A stretch of DNA of 64,000 nt from Paenibacillus sp. FSL H8-0332 (GCF_037963835.1 NZ_CP150145.1:4526001-4590000); one strand, 5' to 3'; numbered from the stretch's first letter, positions 27,248 to 37,026 are shown. Translations and numbers: made by a program. The notes: generated by a model not told the origin, from the letters alone.

Positions 27248-28579
27248 CTAATACCGCGTTACCCCATCCTTGGTCACCAGCGCAAAAACCAGCGGCTGCG
27301 CCGGAACCGGCTGAGCGGAGATGCGGTAAGCCTCCAGCACTTTGGCTTCGGCCTCCTTCACCTTGCCTTCGCTGGCATCGTTCACATGCAGCACTGCCAG
27401 AATATCGCCTGCGGCCACGGCGTCGCCGACCTTCAGCGAGAGCTGAATGCCGACAGCCAGATCAATGACAGATTCCTTCGTCTCGCGTCCGGCACCGAGC
27501 AGCATCGCGGCTACACCGATCTCTTCGGCCTGGATGCTCTCCACATAACCTGCGGAAGCTGCCTTCACCTCGATCAACCGGCGGGCTGAAGGCAGGGTGT
27601 CCGGCGACTCGATCTGGGAGACATCGCCGCCCTGTGCGGATACCATCTGCTTGAATTTATCCAGCGCACTGCCATCTTCGATATGAGACAGCAGCATGGA
27701 GCGTGCTTCTTCTTCGTCCTTCGCCTTGCCGCCAAGTACGAGCATCTGGCTGCCCAGGATCAGGCAGACCTCCTGCAGATCCTTAGGCCCGTGGCCGTTC
27801 AAGGTCTCGATGCCCTCCTTGATCTCCAGAGCATTGCCGATGCCGAAGCCCAGCGGCTGGTCCATGTCGCTGATGACCGCAACTGTGTTGCGGCCAAGGT
27901 GAGTGCCAATATCCACCATCGCCTGGGCCAGCGCAATGGAATCCTCCAGCGTCTTCATGAACGCCCCGCTGCCGGTCTTCACATCCAGCACGATAGCGTC
28001 CGCGCCTGCGGCAATCTTCTTGCTCATGACGGAGCTGGCAATCAGAGGAATGGATTCCACGGTTGCCGTCACATCACGCAGCGCATACAGCTTCTTATCC
28101 GCAGGCGTGATGTTACCGGACTGGCCGATTACAGCCGCGCCGATCTCACCTACCTGGGCAAAAAAGCGTTCCCGGTCCATCTCCACAGAGAAGCCCGTGA
28201 TCGACTCCAGCTTATCCAGCGTGCCTCCGGTGTGGCCGAGGCCGCGCCCGGACATCTTGGCTACCGGAACTCCGGCAGCCGCAACCAGCGGCGCCAGCAC
28301 CACCGTAGTCTTGTCGCCCACTCCGCCGGTAGAATGCTTGTCCACCTTGATGCCCGCAATCGGGCTAAGGTCCACCTGGTCGCCGGACATCGCCATCTCC
28401 AGGGTCAGATCGCCGGTCTCCCGCGCGTTCATTCCGCGGAAATACACGGCCATCGCCCAGGCGGAAATCTGGTAATCCGGGATCTCCCCCTTGCTGTAGC
28501 CTTGAATCAGAAAAGCGATTTCTTCACGGCTGAGCTCCCCGCCGTCTCTTTTCTTTTGAATGAGATCAACGGCACGCAT
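27248..28579 (-). CDS. pdp: Pyrimidine-nucleoside phosphorylase
   Basis: 443 residues. Cleaves uridine, thymidine and deoxyuridine with phosphate. The family signature [17 protein letters not shown] and the phosphate-site [11 protein letters not shown] are present, as is [19 protein letters not shown]; the C-terminal domain has the biotin-like fold [16 protein letters not shown]. Its ATG abuts the preceding PNP stop (1-nt overlap), so the two are coupled. Last gene of the nucleoside salvage operon headed by deoB. Confidence 0.95.
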   Translation of the reverse strand: MRAVDLIQKKRDGGELSREEIAFLIQGYSKGEIPDYQISAWAMAVYFRGMNARETGDLTLEMAMSGDQVDLSPIAGIKVDKHSTGGVGDKTTVVLAPLVAAAGVPVAKMSGRGLGHTGGTLDKLESITGFSVEMDRERFFAQVGEIGAAVIGQSGNITPADKKLYALRDVTATVESIPLIASSVMSKKIAAGADAIVLDVKTGSGAFMKTLEDSIALAQAMVDIGTHLGRNTVAVISDMDQPLGFGIGNALEIKEGIETLNGHGPKDLQEVCLILGSQMLVLGGKAKDEEEARSMLLSHIEDGSALDKFKQMVSAQGGDVSQIESPDTLPSARRLIEVKAASAGYVESIQAEEIGVAAMLLGAGRETKESVIDLAVGIQLSLKVGDAVAAGDILAVLHVNDASEGKVKEAEAKVLEAYRISAQPVPAQPLVFALVTKDGVTRY

Positions 28580-29442
28580 CAGATCTGTACCTCACGGACG
28601 AAGGCACGCACCAGTCCGATGAATTTAGGCTTGGTCAGGTTCGCCACTTTTACCACCTGCTCATGGGTCAACGGCTCCAGCTCATCGCCAATCGCCATGT
28701 CGGTGATACAGGTAATGCCTAGCACACGGAGCTTGCTGTGGCTGGCTACGATAACCTCCGGCACGGTGGACATTCCTACGGCATCGCCGCCGAGATAAGC
28801 CAGCATTTTTAGCTCAGCCGGAGTCTCATAAGTAGGGCCGCTGATGCCGGCATATACGCCTTCCTGCAGAACAAGTGCTTCGCCGTCCACACCTGTAACT
28901 CCGCCTGCAAGGTTTTTCGCAAGTTCGATATATTCAGGGTCATAGGCACTGGACATATCAGGGAATCTTACGCCGAGCTCCGGATCATTCGGTCCGATCA
29001 GCGGGTTGTCGCCGGTCATATTGAGGTGGTCGGTAATCAGCATCAGGTCGCCCGCCTTGAACGCTCTGTTCATCCCGCCGCCAGCGTTGGTAATGACAAG
29101 GGTGCCGATGCCCAGCTTAGCCATTACATAGACCGGAAGAACTACCTTGCGCATCTCATAACCTTCATAATAGTGAAAACGGCCCTGCATGATCATAACA
29201 TCCTTGCCTTCCAGCTTACCGATCACGAACCGTCCGGCATGGCCTTCTACCGTTGAACGCGGGAAATGCGGAATTTCTTCATAAGGCAGATATACCGCAT
29301 CTTCGATCTGATCGCCCAGGTCTCCAAGACCTGAACCCAGAATAAGGCCGATAGCCGGTGTATAACCGCCGAATTTGGATTGAATATAAGCAGCGGCTTC
29401 CTGAACCTGAGTGCCGTATGGGACTGTTGTTGGTGTTGTCAT
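28579..29442 (-). CDS. Purine-nucleoside phosphorylase paralogue 1 (Asp at base-binding site)
   Basis: 287 residues, trimeric PNP family. Phosphate loop [52 protein letters not shown] and GPTYETPAE (the conserved purine-binding Glu) are present. At the position of human Asn243 it has Asp (CITDMAIG), whereas the adjacent paralogue and B. subtilis PupG have Asn. In human PNP this change shifts preference to 6-aminopurines, so this copy may accept adenosine. It lies between the second PNP gene and pdp. Confidence 0.93.
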   Translation of the reverse strand: MTTPTTVPYGTQVQEAAAYIQSKFGGYTPAIGLILGSGLGDLGDQIEDAVYLPYEEIPHFPRSTVEGHAGRFVIGKLEGKDVMIMQGRFHYYEGYEMRKVVLPVYVMAKLGIGTLVITNAGGGMNRAFKAGDLMLITDHLNMTGDNPLIGPNDPELGVRFPDMSSAYDPEYIELAKNLAGGVTGVDGEALVLQEGVYAGISGPTYETPAELKMLAYLGGDAVGMSTVPEVIVASHSKLRVLGITCITDMAIGDELEPLTHEQVVKVANLTKPKFIGLVRAFVREVQI

Positions 29443-29499
29443 AGGTTGATCCTCCCGGATATGAATTGTGTATAGAATAACGCGTATATGAAGCAGTAC

Positions 29500-30324
29500 C
29501 TACATTTTTGGAATAAAAGCGAGCACCAGCTTCAGGAACTGCTCGCGCACACGCTCAGCGGTCTCCATCACCTCTGCGTGATTCAGCGGCTGCGGAAGAA
29601 TACCGGCTGCCATGTTGGTGATGCAGGAAATACCCAGCACTTCAATCCCGGCGTGACGGGCAACGATGGTCTCGGATACGGTGGACATACCTACGGCATC
29701 TGCTCCCTGGCGGCGCAGCATGACGATCTCAGCCGGTGTCTCATAGTTGGGCCCGAGCAGCCCGGCGTATACGCCTTCTTTGAACTCAAAGCCCATACCT
29801 GCGGCCGCTTCCTTGGCGGCTGCAATCAGACGCGGGCTATACGCCGAAGACATATCCGGAAACCGTACACCCAGCGCATTGTCATTCGGTCCGCTCAGCG
29901 GATTGCGTCCGGTCAGGTTCAGATGGTCCGTGATCAGCATGAGATCGCCCGGTGTGTATTCGGTGTTGACGCCACCGGCAGCGTTGGTGACCAGCAGGCT
30001 GGTTACGCCCAGCTCCTTCATCACCCGTACCGGGAAGGCTGTAACCTCAGGGCCGTAGCCTTCATACATGTGGAATCGGCCCTTCATCATGACCACGCGG
30101 CGGCCTTCGATCATGCCGATCAGCAGCTCGCCTTCATGTCCTTCTACCGTGGACACCGGGAAATGAGGAATCTCATGATACGGAATAACAACTTCATCTG
30201 TAATCAGATCCGCCAGAACGCCGAGGCCGGAGCCCAGGATCAGCCCGATTTCGGGGGCGACGGTGCATTTATCTTTGATATATACGGCTGCTTCTTGAAT
30301 ATTATTTGAGGTTATGGTGGTCAT
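29500..30324 (-). CDS. punA: Purine-nucleoside phosphorylase paralogue 2 (canonical)
   Basis: 274 residues. Same family as the downstream neighbour: [53 protein letters not shown] and the canonical CITNMAAGI with Asn at the purine-binding position, expected for 6-oxopurines (inosine, guanosine). It lies 20 bp after deoB. The two PNPs are tandem duplicates, each with its own ribosome site. Confidence 0.94.
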   Translation of the reverse strand: MTTITSNNIQEAAVYIKDKCTVAPEIGLILGSGLGVLADLITDEVVIPYHEIPHFPVSTVEGHEGELLIGMIEGRRVVMMKGRFHMYEGYGPEVTAFPVRVMKELGVTSLLVTNAAGGVNTEYTPGDLMLITDHLNLTGRNPLSGPNDNALGVRFPDMSSAYSPRLIAAAKEAAAGMGFEFKEGVYAGLLGPNYETPAEIVMLRRQGADAVGMSTVSETIVARHAGIEVLGISCITNMAAGILPQPLNHAEVMETAERVREQFLKLVLAFIPKM

Positions 30325-30343
30325 GGTTTGGTTTCCTCCAGAA

Positions 30344-31522
30344 TTAGATTAGTTGAGCCAAAAAGCTTGTCCCGTACTGCGGAGCCTTCGCCCCGAAGTT
30401 ATCGGAAATTGTGGCGGCCACATCCGAGAAGGTATGGCGGATGCCCAGGCTGCCGGGAGTCTTAAATCTCGGGCTGTAGACCAGAAGCGGCACATATTCC
30501 CGCGTGTGGTCCGTTCCGGCATGGATCGGGTCATTGCCATGGTCTGCGGAGATGATCAGCAGATCATCCTCACCAAGCGTAGCGAGCAGCTCAGGCAGCG
30601 CCTGATCGAATACCTCCAGCGCACGGCCGTAGCCTTCCGGATCACGGCGGTGGCCGTAGAGGGAATCGAAGTCCACCAGATTAGTGAACAGGAATCCGTT
30701 AAACGGCTTGCGCAGCTCGTCGATGGTAATCTGGATGCCGTGTTCATTGCTTTTGGTCGGATAGGTTGCGGTTACCCCTTCACCGGTAAAAATATCATTG
30801 ATCTTGCCGACAGCAATCACATCCTTGCCGATATCCTCCAGTGCATTCATCACCGTTGGCTCCGGCGGCTTCACTGCATAATCATGGCGGTTCGGTGTAC
30901 GCACGAAATTCCCCGGCTCTCCGACATAAGGGCGGGCAATTACGCGGCCTACGGAGAACTCGGGAGCCATCGTCAGCTCACGGGCGATCCGGCAGGCGCT
31001 GTACAGCTCCTCCAGAGGGATGATATCTTCATGCGCTGCAAGCTGGAACACGCTGTCCGCCGAAGTATAGACAATCCATGCGCCCGTCTTCATCTGCTCC
31101 TCGCCGTATTCCACGAGAATCTCGGTGCCGGAAGCCGGCTTGTTGCCGATGACCTTGCGTCCGGTAGCCGCTTCGAACTTCTCAATCAGCTCCGCCGGGA
31201 AGCCGTCGAAGTAGGTGTTAAAAGGAACCTCGATCTTCAGCCCCATCAGCTCCCAGTGGCCGGTCATCGTGTCCTTGCCTACGGATACCTCCTGCATTTT
31301 ACCGTAGTAGCCTGTAGGGGCCGTTACTGGTTCAAGCGGCGGCAGCGGGGCAATATTCGCCAGCCCGAGCTGCTGCAGATTCGGAAGCTTAAGACCCGGA
31401 ACCCGCTCCAGAATATGTCCCAGCGTATGGGAGCCTGTATCTCCGAAATCAGCGGCATCCGGCGCTTCACCGATACCTACACTATCCAGAACAATAAATC
31501 CGATGCGTTTAAATGAGGACAT
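30344..31522 (-). CDS. deoB: Phosphopentomutase
   Basis: Interconverts ribose 1-phosphate (or deoxyribose 1-phosphate) and the 5-phosphate, linking nucleoside cleavage to central metabolism. 392 residues from the ATG at 31522; alkaline-phosphatase superfamily metal motifs [22 protein letters not shown] and SADHGNDP with a late [13 protein letters not shown] are visible. An AAGGAG lies 11 nt upstream; the open frame continues further but without a better start. It heads the deoB-PNP-PNP-pdp operon, as in Bacillus (drm). Confidence 0.95.
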   Translation of the reverse strand: MSSFKRIGFIVLDSVGIGEAPDAADFGDTGSHTLGHILERVPGLKLPNLQQLGLANIAPLPPLEPVTAPTGYYGKMQEVSVGKDTMTGHWELMGLKIEVPFNTYFDGFPAELIEKFEAATGRKVIGNKPASGTEILVEYGEEQMKTGAWIVYTSADSVFQLAAHEDIIPLEELYSACRIARELTMAPEFSVGRVIARPYVGEPGNFVRTPNRHDYAVKPPEPTVMNALEDIGKDVIAVGKINDIFTGEGVTATYPTKSNEHGIQITIDELRKPFNGFLFTNLVDFDSLYGHRRDPEGYGRALEVFDQALPELLATLGEDDLLIISADHGNDPIHAGTDHTREYVPLLVYSPRFKTPGSLGIRHTFSDVAATISDNFGAKAPQYGTSFLAQLI

Positions 31523-31576
31523 AGCCGTCTTCACTCCTTTTATAGTTTGCATAATTCTGTCGTCTGTTCTAAGCAT

Positions 31577-31617
31577 GAAGAAACTCCGGGAGAACCTCTC
31601 CCGGGAGCGATTTCTTC
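31577..31617. terminator. Hairpin between xerD and deoB
   Basis: GAAGAAA...CTCCGGGA pairs with TCCCGGGAG...TTTCTTC. It could end xerD transcription or be a leader structure of deoB; the T-run on the minus strand is short (TTTCTTC). Confidence 0.45.
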
Positions 31618-31720
31618 AGTATGATTCCATCATAACTTTCTTACTCACAAAAAGCATCTTTTCGGCTTAATCCAATCCGCCCGCCCGTCTTACTAAGGTC
31701 CCTCACCCCTGTACAGCCGG

Positions 31721-32614
31721 CTATTTCGCCCGGGGATGATGATTCTCGTAGACCTCCTTCATATTCTTGCGGGCAATTCCGCTGTAAATCTGAGTGGTCG
31801 AACTATCGGAATGGCCCAGCATCTGCTGCACAGAGCGCAGGTCGGCTCCGCCTTCCAGCAAATGCGCAGCGAAGGAGTGACGCAGGGTATGCGGTGTGAT
31901 GTCCTGCTCGATCTGAGCTTCACGCGCGTATTTTTTGATGATTTTCCAAAAGCCCTGACGGGTCAGCCGTCCGCCCAGACTGTTCAGGAACAGCGCAGGC
32001 TCCTCCCGGCTCGCACGCAGCAGCTTGTCCCGCATCTCCGAGATATAACGGGCTACGCAATCCGCAGCAATCACGCCAATCGGGACCACACGCTCCTTGC
32101 CGGAGGCGCCGCTGCAGCGCGCGAACCGCAAGGATGTATTCACATCCTCCACATTCAGCGAGATCAGCTCCGTCACACGGATACCTGTCGCATACAGCAG
32201 CTCCAGCATAGCCTTATCGCGCATCCCCTGGGGAGCAGCTTCATCCGGAGCCGCCAGCAGACGCTCAATCTCCTCAATACTAAGAATGATCGGCGGCTTG
32301 TGACTCGGCTTGATGGCTTCCATATCCAGCGTAGGATCTTGGACAATCAGCCGTTCCTTCAGCAAAAAATGAAAATAGGCGCGCAGCGATACCGTATTCC
32401 GGTTCACCGTGGCTGCTGCCTTCCCTGCTCCGCGCAGGGCACCCAGATAGAGCATAATATGTGTTCTTCTAATCTCTTCGGCCGCGTCCAGGCCTCGCTC
32501 TTCCGTAAACTCCAGAAACTGCGAAATATCCCGTCCATAGGATTCTAACGTACTGGGAGACAATCCTTTGTCCCCGGACAAATACTGCATAAACGGCTGT
32601 AAGTATGACTTCAT
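31721..32614 (-). CDS. xerD: Site-specific tyrosine recombinase XerD
   Basis: 297 residues. Chromosome dimer resolution recombinase acting with XerC (CodV) at dif. The catalytic set R-K-H-R-H-Y is complete: ATGIRVTEL, SGKERVVPIG, HTLRHSFAAHLLEGGADL, LGHSDSSTTQIYSG. The N-terminal SAM-like core-binding domain starts LQPFMQYLSGDKGLSPSTLE. The ATG at 32614 is 9 nt behind AGGAG. Position between the yqzK-type gene and deoB matches B. subtilis ripX. Confidence 0.96.
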   Translation of the reverse strand: MKSYLQPFMQYLSGDKGLSPSTLESYGRDISQFLEFTEERGLDAAEEIRRTHIMLYLGALRGAGKAAATVNRNTVSLRAYFHFLLKERLIVQDPTLDMEAIKPSHKPPIILSIEEIERLLAAPDEAAPQGMRDKAMLELLYATGIRVTELISLNVEDVNTSLRFARCSGASGKERVVPIGVIAADCVARYISEMRDKLLRASREEPALFLNSLGGRLTRQGFWKIIKKYAREAQIEQDITPHTLRHSFAAHLLEGGADLRSVQQMLGHSDSSTTQIYSGIARKNMKEVYENHHPRAK

Positions 32615-32753
32615 CAATTCACGCTCCTGTCAGACTCAGGCTGCTTCATGCGGCTTCGCAGCGGGTTTAGGTCCAGCAGCCGGAACAGCGTTGTTCCATG
32701 ACATGCTATAGATTGATTCGACATACTTCTCCCTTAATCCTGCATCCGTCCCG

Positions 32754-32987
32754 TTACTCCCCGTACCAGTAAAAAAGGCGCAGGCGCTCCGCCGCGCTTT
32801 GCCCCTGTTCACCGTACTGGACATCCTGAAACGCCCGGACGGCGGTGCCTTCCGGAATCTCAACATTGCGGGTCGGACTGATCCATGCACTGACCCAGCT
32901 CAAAACATAATACAGCACACAGCTTACCGCCACAAGCATCGTCATGAAATACAGCCGGCGCACCGTGCGGGGCAGAGAAATAATCAT
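32754..32987 (-). CDS. DUF4227 (YqzK-type) membrane protein
   Basis: 77 residues with one transmembrane helix (YFMTMLVAVSCVLYYVLSWV). The start is the ATG at 32987 behind AGGAGG; a longer frame reaching 33056 has no ribosome site. Small proteins of this family sit between fur and xerD in Bacillus (yqzK). Function unknown; the synteny is the main support. Confidence 0.8.
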   Translation of the reverse strand: MIISLPRTVRRLYFMTMLVAVSCVLYYVLSWVSAWISPTRNVEIPEGTAVRAFQDVQYGEQGQSAAERLRLFYWYGE

Positions 32988-33200
32988 CCAGGCAGCCTCC
33001 TCAAAATGATATAAGCGTTTGCGTCTGCATCCTGAAGTAACGTATACAGTGCACATGCCCCCTTCTGCTGCGCCTGGGTAAGCGCATGGCAGGGCGGCGA
33101 GTAGAACTCGTCCTTCACTTTATGCGCCGGAGGGCCATGTTATGTATGTTAAGTAATATTTGGCTCCTGGCCGCTCTCACTGAGACGGCTCTGTCGAAAT

Positions 33201-33304
33201 CAGGTGCACTAATGCTCTTCATTTGCCCGTTTAGCCGACTTTGGCTGGATTCAGGTGCACTTGTGCTCTTCATTTACTCTACTTCAACTACCCGTCCAGC
33301 TCAA
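33201..33304. repeat. Two units of a dispersed repeat, 51 bp apart
   Basis: CAGGTGCACTAATGCTCTTC at 33201 and CAGGTGCACTTGTGCTCTTC at 33252. The same element occurs once near 21873. It directly precedes the second repeat family at 33305. Confidence 0.85.
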
Positions 33305-33559
33305 TTTTCAGCGAATTTAATGGGATTTATCCCTCTCATTTCCCCGTCCAACCCATTTTCAGCGAATTTAATGGGATTTATCCCTTTCATTCCCTCATTC
33401 AGCCCATTTTCAGCGAATTTAATGGGATTTATCCCTTTCATTCCCTCATTCAGCCCATTTTCAGCGGATTTAATGGGATTTATCCCTTTCATTCCCTCAT
33501 CCAGCCCATTTTCAGCGAATTTAATGGGATTTATCCCTTTCGTCCCCCCGCCGCAGCCC
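33305..33559. repeat. Five tandem 51-bp repeats
   Basis: Units begin TTTTCAGCGAATTTAATGGG at 33305, 33356, 33407, 33458 and 33509, exactly 51 bp apart, nearly identical over the first 40 bp. On both strands the unit is free of stops in one frame because 51 is a multiple of three, which creates spurious ORFs. It fills the intergenic space between fur and the yqzK-type gene. Confidence 0.95.
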
Positions 33560-33581
33560 GCTAACCACTCTCCGGGCAATC

Positions 33582-33620
33582 AAAAAGCTCCCCTCCAGCC
33601 ATTCAGCCGGGGGAGAGCTT
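33582..33620 (-). terminator. Terminator of fur
   Basis: AAGCTCCCC...GGCTG and its partner GGGGGAGAGCTT form a strong hairpin; the minus strand continues TTTTTGATTG. It lies about 80 bp after the fur stop. Confidence 0.85.
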
Positions 33621-33697
33621 GCGCGGTCATTCCTCATCTGAAGATGAGCTTAGGAATCTCGCAATGAAGCATTCTTAAGTCCAAGTTCTATATACGC

Positions 33698-34165
33698 TTA
33701 TTCGGGAGTATTGTCCTCTGCCGGGTTCTTATCCTTGCAGCGGTGGCATATTCCGTGAAAATCAAGTCTATGATCAACCACCGTGAAGTTGTATTCCTGC
33801 TCCAGCCGCTCTTCCAGCGGTCCCAGCCAATCCTCACGAATCTCATCCATACTTCCGCACTGCACACAAATCAAATGATGGTGATGATGCTTCGCCGTAT
33901 CCGTACGCAGGTCATAGCGGGCCACACCGTCTCCGAAATTGATCTTCTCCACGACATGAAGCTCGCTAAGCAGTTCCAGGGTACGATACACGGTGGCAAG
34001 ACCGATCTCGGGCGCCTTCTCTTTCACAAGCATGAATACATCTTCCGCACTTAAATGATCATCCTCGTTCTCCAGGAGAACTCTTAAGGTCGCTTCCCGT
34101 TGAGGTGTAAGCTTGTATCCTTGGGATTGTAGTTGTTGCTTAATCTTGTCTATTCGGGCTTCCAT
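33698..34165 (-). CDS. fur: Ferric uptake regulator Fur
   Basis: 155 residues. Winged-helix domain LTPQREATLRVLLEN...IGLATVYRTLELL; metal-binding His-rich stretch AKHHHHHLICVQCGS and the structural zinc pairs CVQC and CHRC. Represses iron-uptake genes when loaded with Fe(II). Could be another FUR-family member such as PerR or Zur, but its place between spoIIM and the yqzK/xerD genes is that of fur in B. subtilis. The own-terminator suggests a single-gene unit. Confidence 0.94.
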   Translation of the reverse strand: MEARIDKIKQQLQSQGYKLTPQREATLRVLLENEDDHLSAEDVFMLVKEKAPEIGLATVYRTLELLSELHVVEKINFGDGVARYDLRTDTAKHHHHHLICVQCGSMDEIREDWLGPLEERLEQEYNFTVVDHRLDFHGICHRCKDKNPAEDNTPE

Positions 34166-34315
34166 TGTCTGCCTCCCCCTTGGAAAATTACCACACCGGG
34201 CTTCAAGCCACTTCTTCCATTATAGGGGGATTTCCTTTGAGAAGTCAAACGGTTTTAGCATCTCAATAGGACTAGCCCGCGCGTTCACAGATCCTCCATA
34301 TTTGAAAATTCTTCC

Positions 34316-34951
34316 TCATGCGGCCGACACCAGCATCGGCGTAACCCAGCGCATCATTACCGGTGTCACCCAGGCCTCGAAGCCGGAGATTCCCATCACC
34401 AGCAGCGCCATCCCCAGCGAGAGCAGCGTATACATCATGAACGGATGAGTCACCTGCGTGCGGCGCTGCTGTCCCAGCACACGGCTGCGGATCATCAGCA
34501 GGGAGAACCCTAGGGCAGCCGCGCTGCATACCAGCAACACCGGAATCAGCACCAGATTATGCGGAGCGACGGAGACCAGGGCGAACAGCATGCCGTGCCA
34601 GGAATATTGGCTGACCAGAGTGCCGACGGTGAAGCCGATCAGCACACCTTTGAGGAAATCCAGAATCAGTATTCCCGGGAGTCCGATCACGGACAAGCCG
34701 AGCACCCAGATCAGGCCGACCCACTTCAGATGAAAAGCGGCGATGCTCCAGTATGAATCCTGCGCGGCAGGCAGCCCCTGCTGATCGACCGTCACGAAGA
34801 AATTGCTTAAGTAATCGCCCAGCTCCTGCTGCTGATCCAGCGTAAGCGCAGTGACGATAAGCGCTCCGAAGACCACCCCGACCAGAAATAATACCGCGAC
34901 AAAAATATAAAGAGGCGTCTGTTCCTTCACCATCAGCTTTAAACTGCGCAC
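34316..34951 (-). CDS. spoIIM: Stage II sporulation protein M
   Basis: Membrane component of the SpoIIDMP peptidoglycan-degrading complex that drives engulfment. About 211 residues with five hydrophobic segments (FVAVLFLVGVVFGALIVTAL, WVGLIWVLGLSVIGLPGILI, and others) and the family motif FLKGVLIGFTVGTL. The start is taken as GTG at 34951, behind GGAAAGGGG; a GTG eight codons upstream has no ribosome site. Located beside fur as in Bacillus. Confidence 0.93.
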   Translation of the reverse strand: MRSLKLMVKEQTPLYIFVAVLFLVGVVFGALIVTALTLDQQQELGDYLSNFFVTVDQQGLPAAQDSYWSIAAFHLKWVGLIWVLGLSVIGLPGILILDFLKGVLIGFTVGTLVSQYSWHGMLFALVSVAPHNLVLIPVLLVCSAAALGFSLLMIRSRVLGQQRRTQVTHPFMMYTLLSLGMALLVMGISGFEAWVTPVMMRWVTPMLVSAA

Positions 34952-35018
34952 CCTGACATTCCCCTTTCCGGTCACATGTTACACCATATGAGGGAATGTC
35001 CTGATCTATGACTTGTCC

Positions 35019-36212
35019 TTAGCTTTTGAGTACCTTGCCGTAGGTGCCTCCGCCTCCTGAAGAGAGAACGAGCCGCCCGCTGCGGGCCAGCACGATCAGC
35101 CCCGCCAGCTCTGCCCCCGCTACAGCGGCAAGCTCGGCTTCCGCAGCCCGGTGCAGAATGTTCATCTCTGTGCCAAAAGCCTCCAGCAGCAGGTTCAGCT
35201 TACGCTTGCCAAGGCCTGGAATGAACTCCAGCGGCACCTGGTATTGGTACGGAGGCCGGTAATCCGGTACCTGCGGCAGCGAACGGTCGGCAATCTGCAG
35301 AATACGGTCCAGCACACCCTGGACCAGCTTCGGACTGCCGCAATACGGGCAGCGCTCCGAGGTGCTGTAGGCTTCATCGATGATGCTGCCGCAGCCGCCG
35401 CAGTAGGTCCGGTGATATTTGCCCAGCCGGGGATTCAGCCCGAAGTTGGCGCTGACCCTGCGTCCTTCCGAGCGCTGGAGCGCCAGCTTCAGCTCCTCGA
35501 AGGAGGGCTCTCGCATCTCGATGACATTGTACTCGCGGCCGATTTTGCCGAGGGAATGGGCATCGGAATTGGTCAGGAAGCTGTAACGGTCAAGCTCCGA
35601 GATATACCCTGCCATCTCTGAATCCGCACTGAGGCCCAGTTCCACAGCAGCGATACGTTCCAGATCGAATAACTCAGCCATCCGCTCGGCCGCACAGCCA
35701 TAGAGCCCCTTATGAGGCGTGAAAATATGTGCCGGGATCAGCAGCCCGCCCCGCCCGGTAATCTCGTCCTGAAGCACCCTGGAAGGGGCGTACAGGCGCT
35801 GGGAGCTGAGGTTCACATTGCGCATATGGGCGCTCATCCAGGTGCTGAAATCCTCCATCGTCCCGACGTCCGGCATGAAGGCCAGGACATGGCACTCCCG
35901 CCGCCCAGGCTCACGGATCTCGATCTCGGTCCCCAGGAGGATCGTTGTCCCCCTGTAGGCAATTCCGCCGCCTTCTGCTATCGTCATCTCCCCGGAATCA
36001 AGCGCAGCATGAATATCCCGCAGCACCCCCGGGGAATGGCTGTCGATGATGCCGATCAGGCCAATCCCCTTGCGCTCCGCCGCTTCCTTGGCAATGCCGG
36101 CGAAGGTGAGGTCACGGCTGCCGCTGATTTTGACCGCCTGGCCCTCCGAAGTCCGTCCGATATGCACATGCAGATCGCAGTAGACGCTGCTGAGTTCCGC
36201 CGCTAGTGCCAT
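35019..36212 (-). CDS. Endonuclease Q-like PHP-domain protein (YqxK type)
   Basis: 397 residues. The N-terminal PHP metal-binding motif CDLHVHIGR, then DSHSPGVLRDIHAAL, HVLAFMPDVG, IPAHIFTPHKGLYG and TNSDAHSLGKIGREYN. A C4 zinc finger CGGCGSII...CPYCGSPK follows, and a helix-hairpin-helix-like LEFIPGLGKRKLNLLLEAFG at the C-terminus. EndoQ enzymes nick DNA 5' to deaminated bases such as uracil and hypoxanthine. The ATG overlaps the nudF stop by 10 nt, so the two repair/sanitation genes are co-translated. Confidence 0.9.
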   Translation of the reverse strand: MALAAELSSVYCDLHVHIGRTSEGQAVKISGSRDLTFAGIAKEAAERKGIGLIGIIDSHSPGVLRDIHAALDSGEMTIAEGGGIAYRGTTILLGTEIEIREPGRRECHVLAFMPDVGTMEDFSTWMSAHMRNVNLSSQRLYAPSRVLQDEITGRGGLLIPAHIFTPHKGLYGCAAERMAELFDLERIAAVELGLSADSEMAGYISELDRYSFLTNSDAHSLGKIGREYNVIEMREPSFEELKLALQRSEGRRVSANFGLNPRLGKYHRTYCGGCGSIIDEAYSTSERCPYCGSPKLVQGVLDRILQIADRSLPQVPDYRPPYQYQVPLEFIPGLGKRKLNLLLEAFGTEMNILHRAAEAELAAVAGAELAGLIVLARSGRLVLSSGGGGTYGKVLKS

Positions 36213-36775
36213 TGGCCTGTCAGCGTGTACAGATGCCAGGCATAGACCGCCATCATCGTCTTGGCATCGGCGATACGTCCGTCCGCAATGTACTGGTAGG
36301 CTTCCTCAAGCGTAAGCTCGGAGACCTCCAGGAATTCATCCTCATCCAGCGCCATCTCTCCCGGCTGGGCATCCTCGGTCACATAGAGGTGAATGATCTC
36401 GTCGGCGAAGCCGGGAGAGGTGTAGAACGACTTCAGAAGCTTCAGCCTCCCGCTGTGAAATCCGGTCTCCTCCTGAAGCTCACGGCCCGCAGCCGCCAGC
36501 GGATCTTCGCCCGGGTCCAGCTTGCCTGCGGGAATCTCCACCTCGGTACGGTGCATCGGCTGACGGTACTGCTCCACGACCAGCATTTTACCCTGATTCA
36601 AGGCCAGCACGGCTACAGCTCCAGGGTGCTTCACGACTTCCCGGGTTGCGGTGTTGCCGTCCGGCAGTCTCACAGTATCCACCTGAAGCGAAATAATGTG
36701 GCCTGCAAAAATCGGCTTTGTTGACAATGTTTCTTCATCCAATGCGGGGTTGCGGTTTATTTCATCTTTTTTCAT
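36203..36775 (-). CDS. nudF: ADP-ribose pyrophosphatase (Nudix)
   Basis: 190 residues. The Nudix box is complete: GRELQEETGFHSG with preceding PAGKLDPGEDPLAAA. N-terminal EETLSTKPIFAGHIISLQVD and QYRQPMHRTEVEIPAG match bacterial ADP-ribose pyrophosphatases. The start is the ATG at 36775, behind AAAGGAG; an open frame continues upstream to 36883 but lacks a ribosome site and would overlap the divergent small gene. Followed directly by the EndoQ-like gene. Confidence 0.93.
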   Translation of the reverse strand: MKKDEINRNPALDEETLSTKPIFAGHIISLQVDTVRLPDGNTATREVVKHPGAVAVLALNQGKMLVVEQYRQPMHRTEVEIPAGKLDPGEDPLAAAGRELQEETGFHSGRLKLLKSFYTSPGFADEIIHLYVTEDAQPGEMALDEDEFLEVSELTLEEAYQYIADGRIADAKTMMAVYAWHLYTLTGQWH

Positions 36776-36852
36776 AGATTTGTGGTCTCCTTTGGCATCG
36801 TTATGCATAGGGTGTATTATAGCAAACTTAAGAAGAAAGAAGGAATGCAGGC

Positions 36853-37026
36853 ATGAATGACATCCTTGTCCAAGCAAGCTCATCCGCAGTTACAATGGTA
36901 GGTAAACCGGAACAGATTATGGCCGTAATGGCCGGGTGGATGAAGCAATACGGGCGCGATATGCCCCTGGCTTACATCCTGCTGCTCCAGGCAGATTCGC
37001 GGATCAAAGCTTCCAAGGCTGGATAA
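36853..37026 (+). CDS. mciZ: MciZ-like Z-ring inhibitor (57 aa)
   Basis: A 57-residue ORF divergent from nudF, with an AAGGAA 7-8 nt before its ATG. In the middle it reads TMVGKPEQIMAVMAGWMKQY followed by GRDMP, which resembles the VGKAWEIRAKL...YGR core of MciZ, the sporulation-stage peptide that blocks FtsZ polymerisation. In B. subtilis mciZ lies beside nudF, so position supports the call. The C-terminal part (LAYILLLQADSRIKASKAG) is not recognisable in MciZ. The identity is an inference from a short motif plus synteny. Confidence 0.68.
   Translation: MNDILVQASSSAVTMVGKPEQIMAVMAGWMKQYGRDMPLAYILLLQADSRIKASKAG

Noticed and set aside
33201-33559. CRISPR-like regular repeats
   Set aside because: There are no unique spacers; units are contiguous and no cas gene is near.
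33086-33667. Plus-strand ORF of 193 codons and other-strand ORF of 92 codons
   Set aside because: Low-complexity translation of the repeats (repeated FSANLMGFIP) with no start signal; convergent with the fur terminator.
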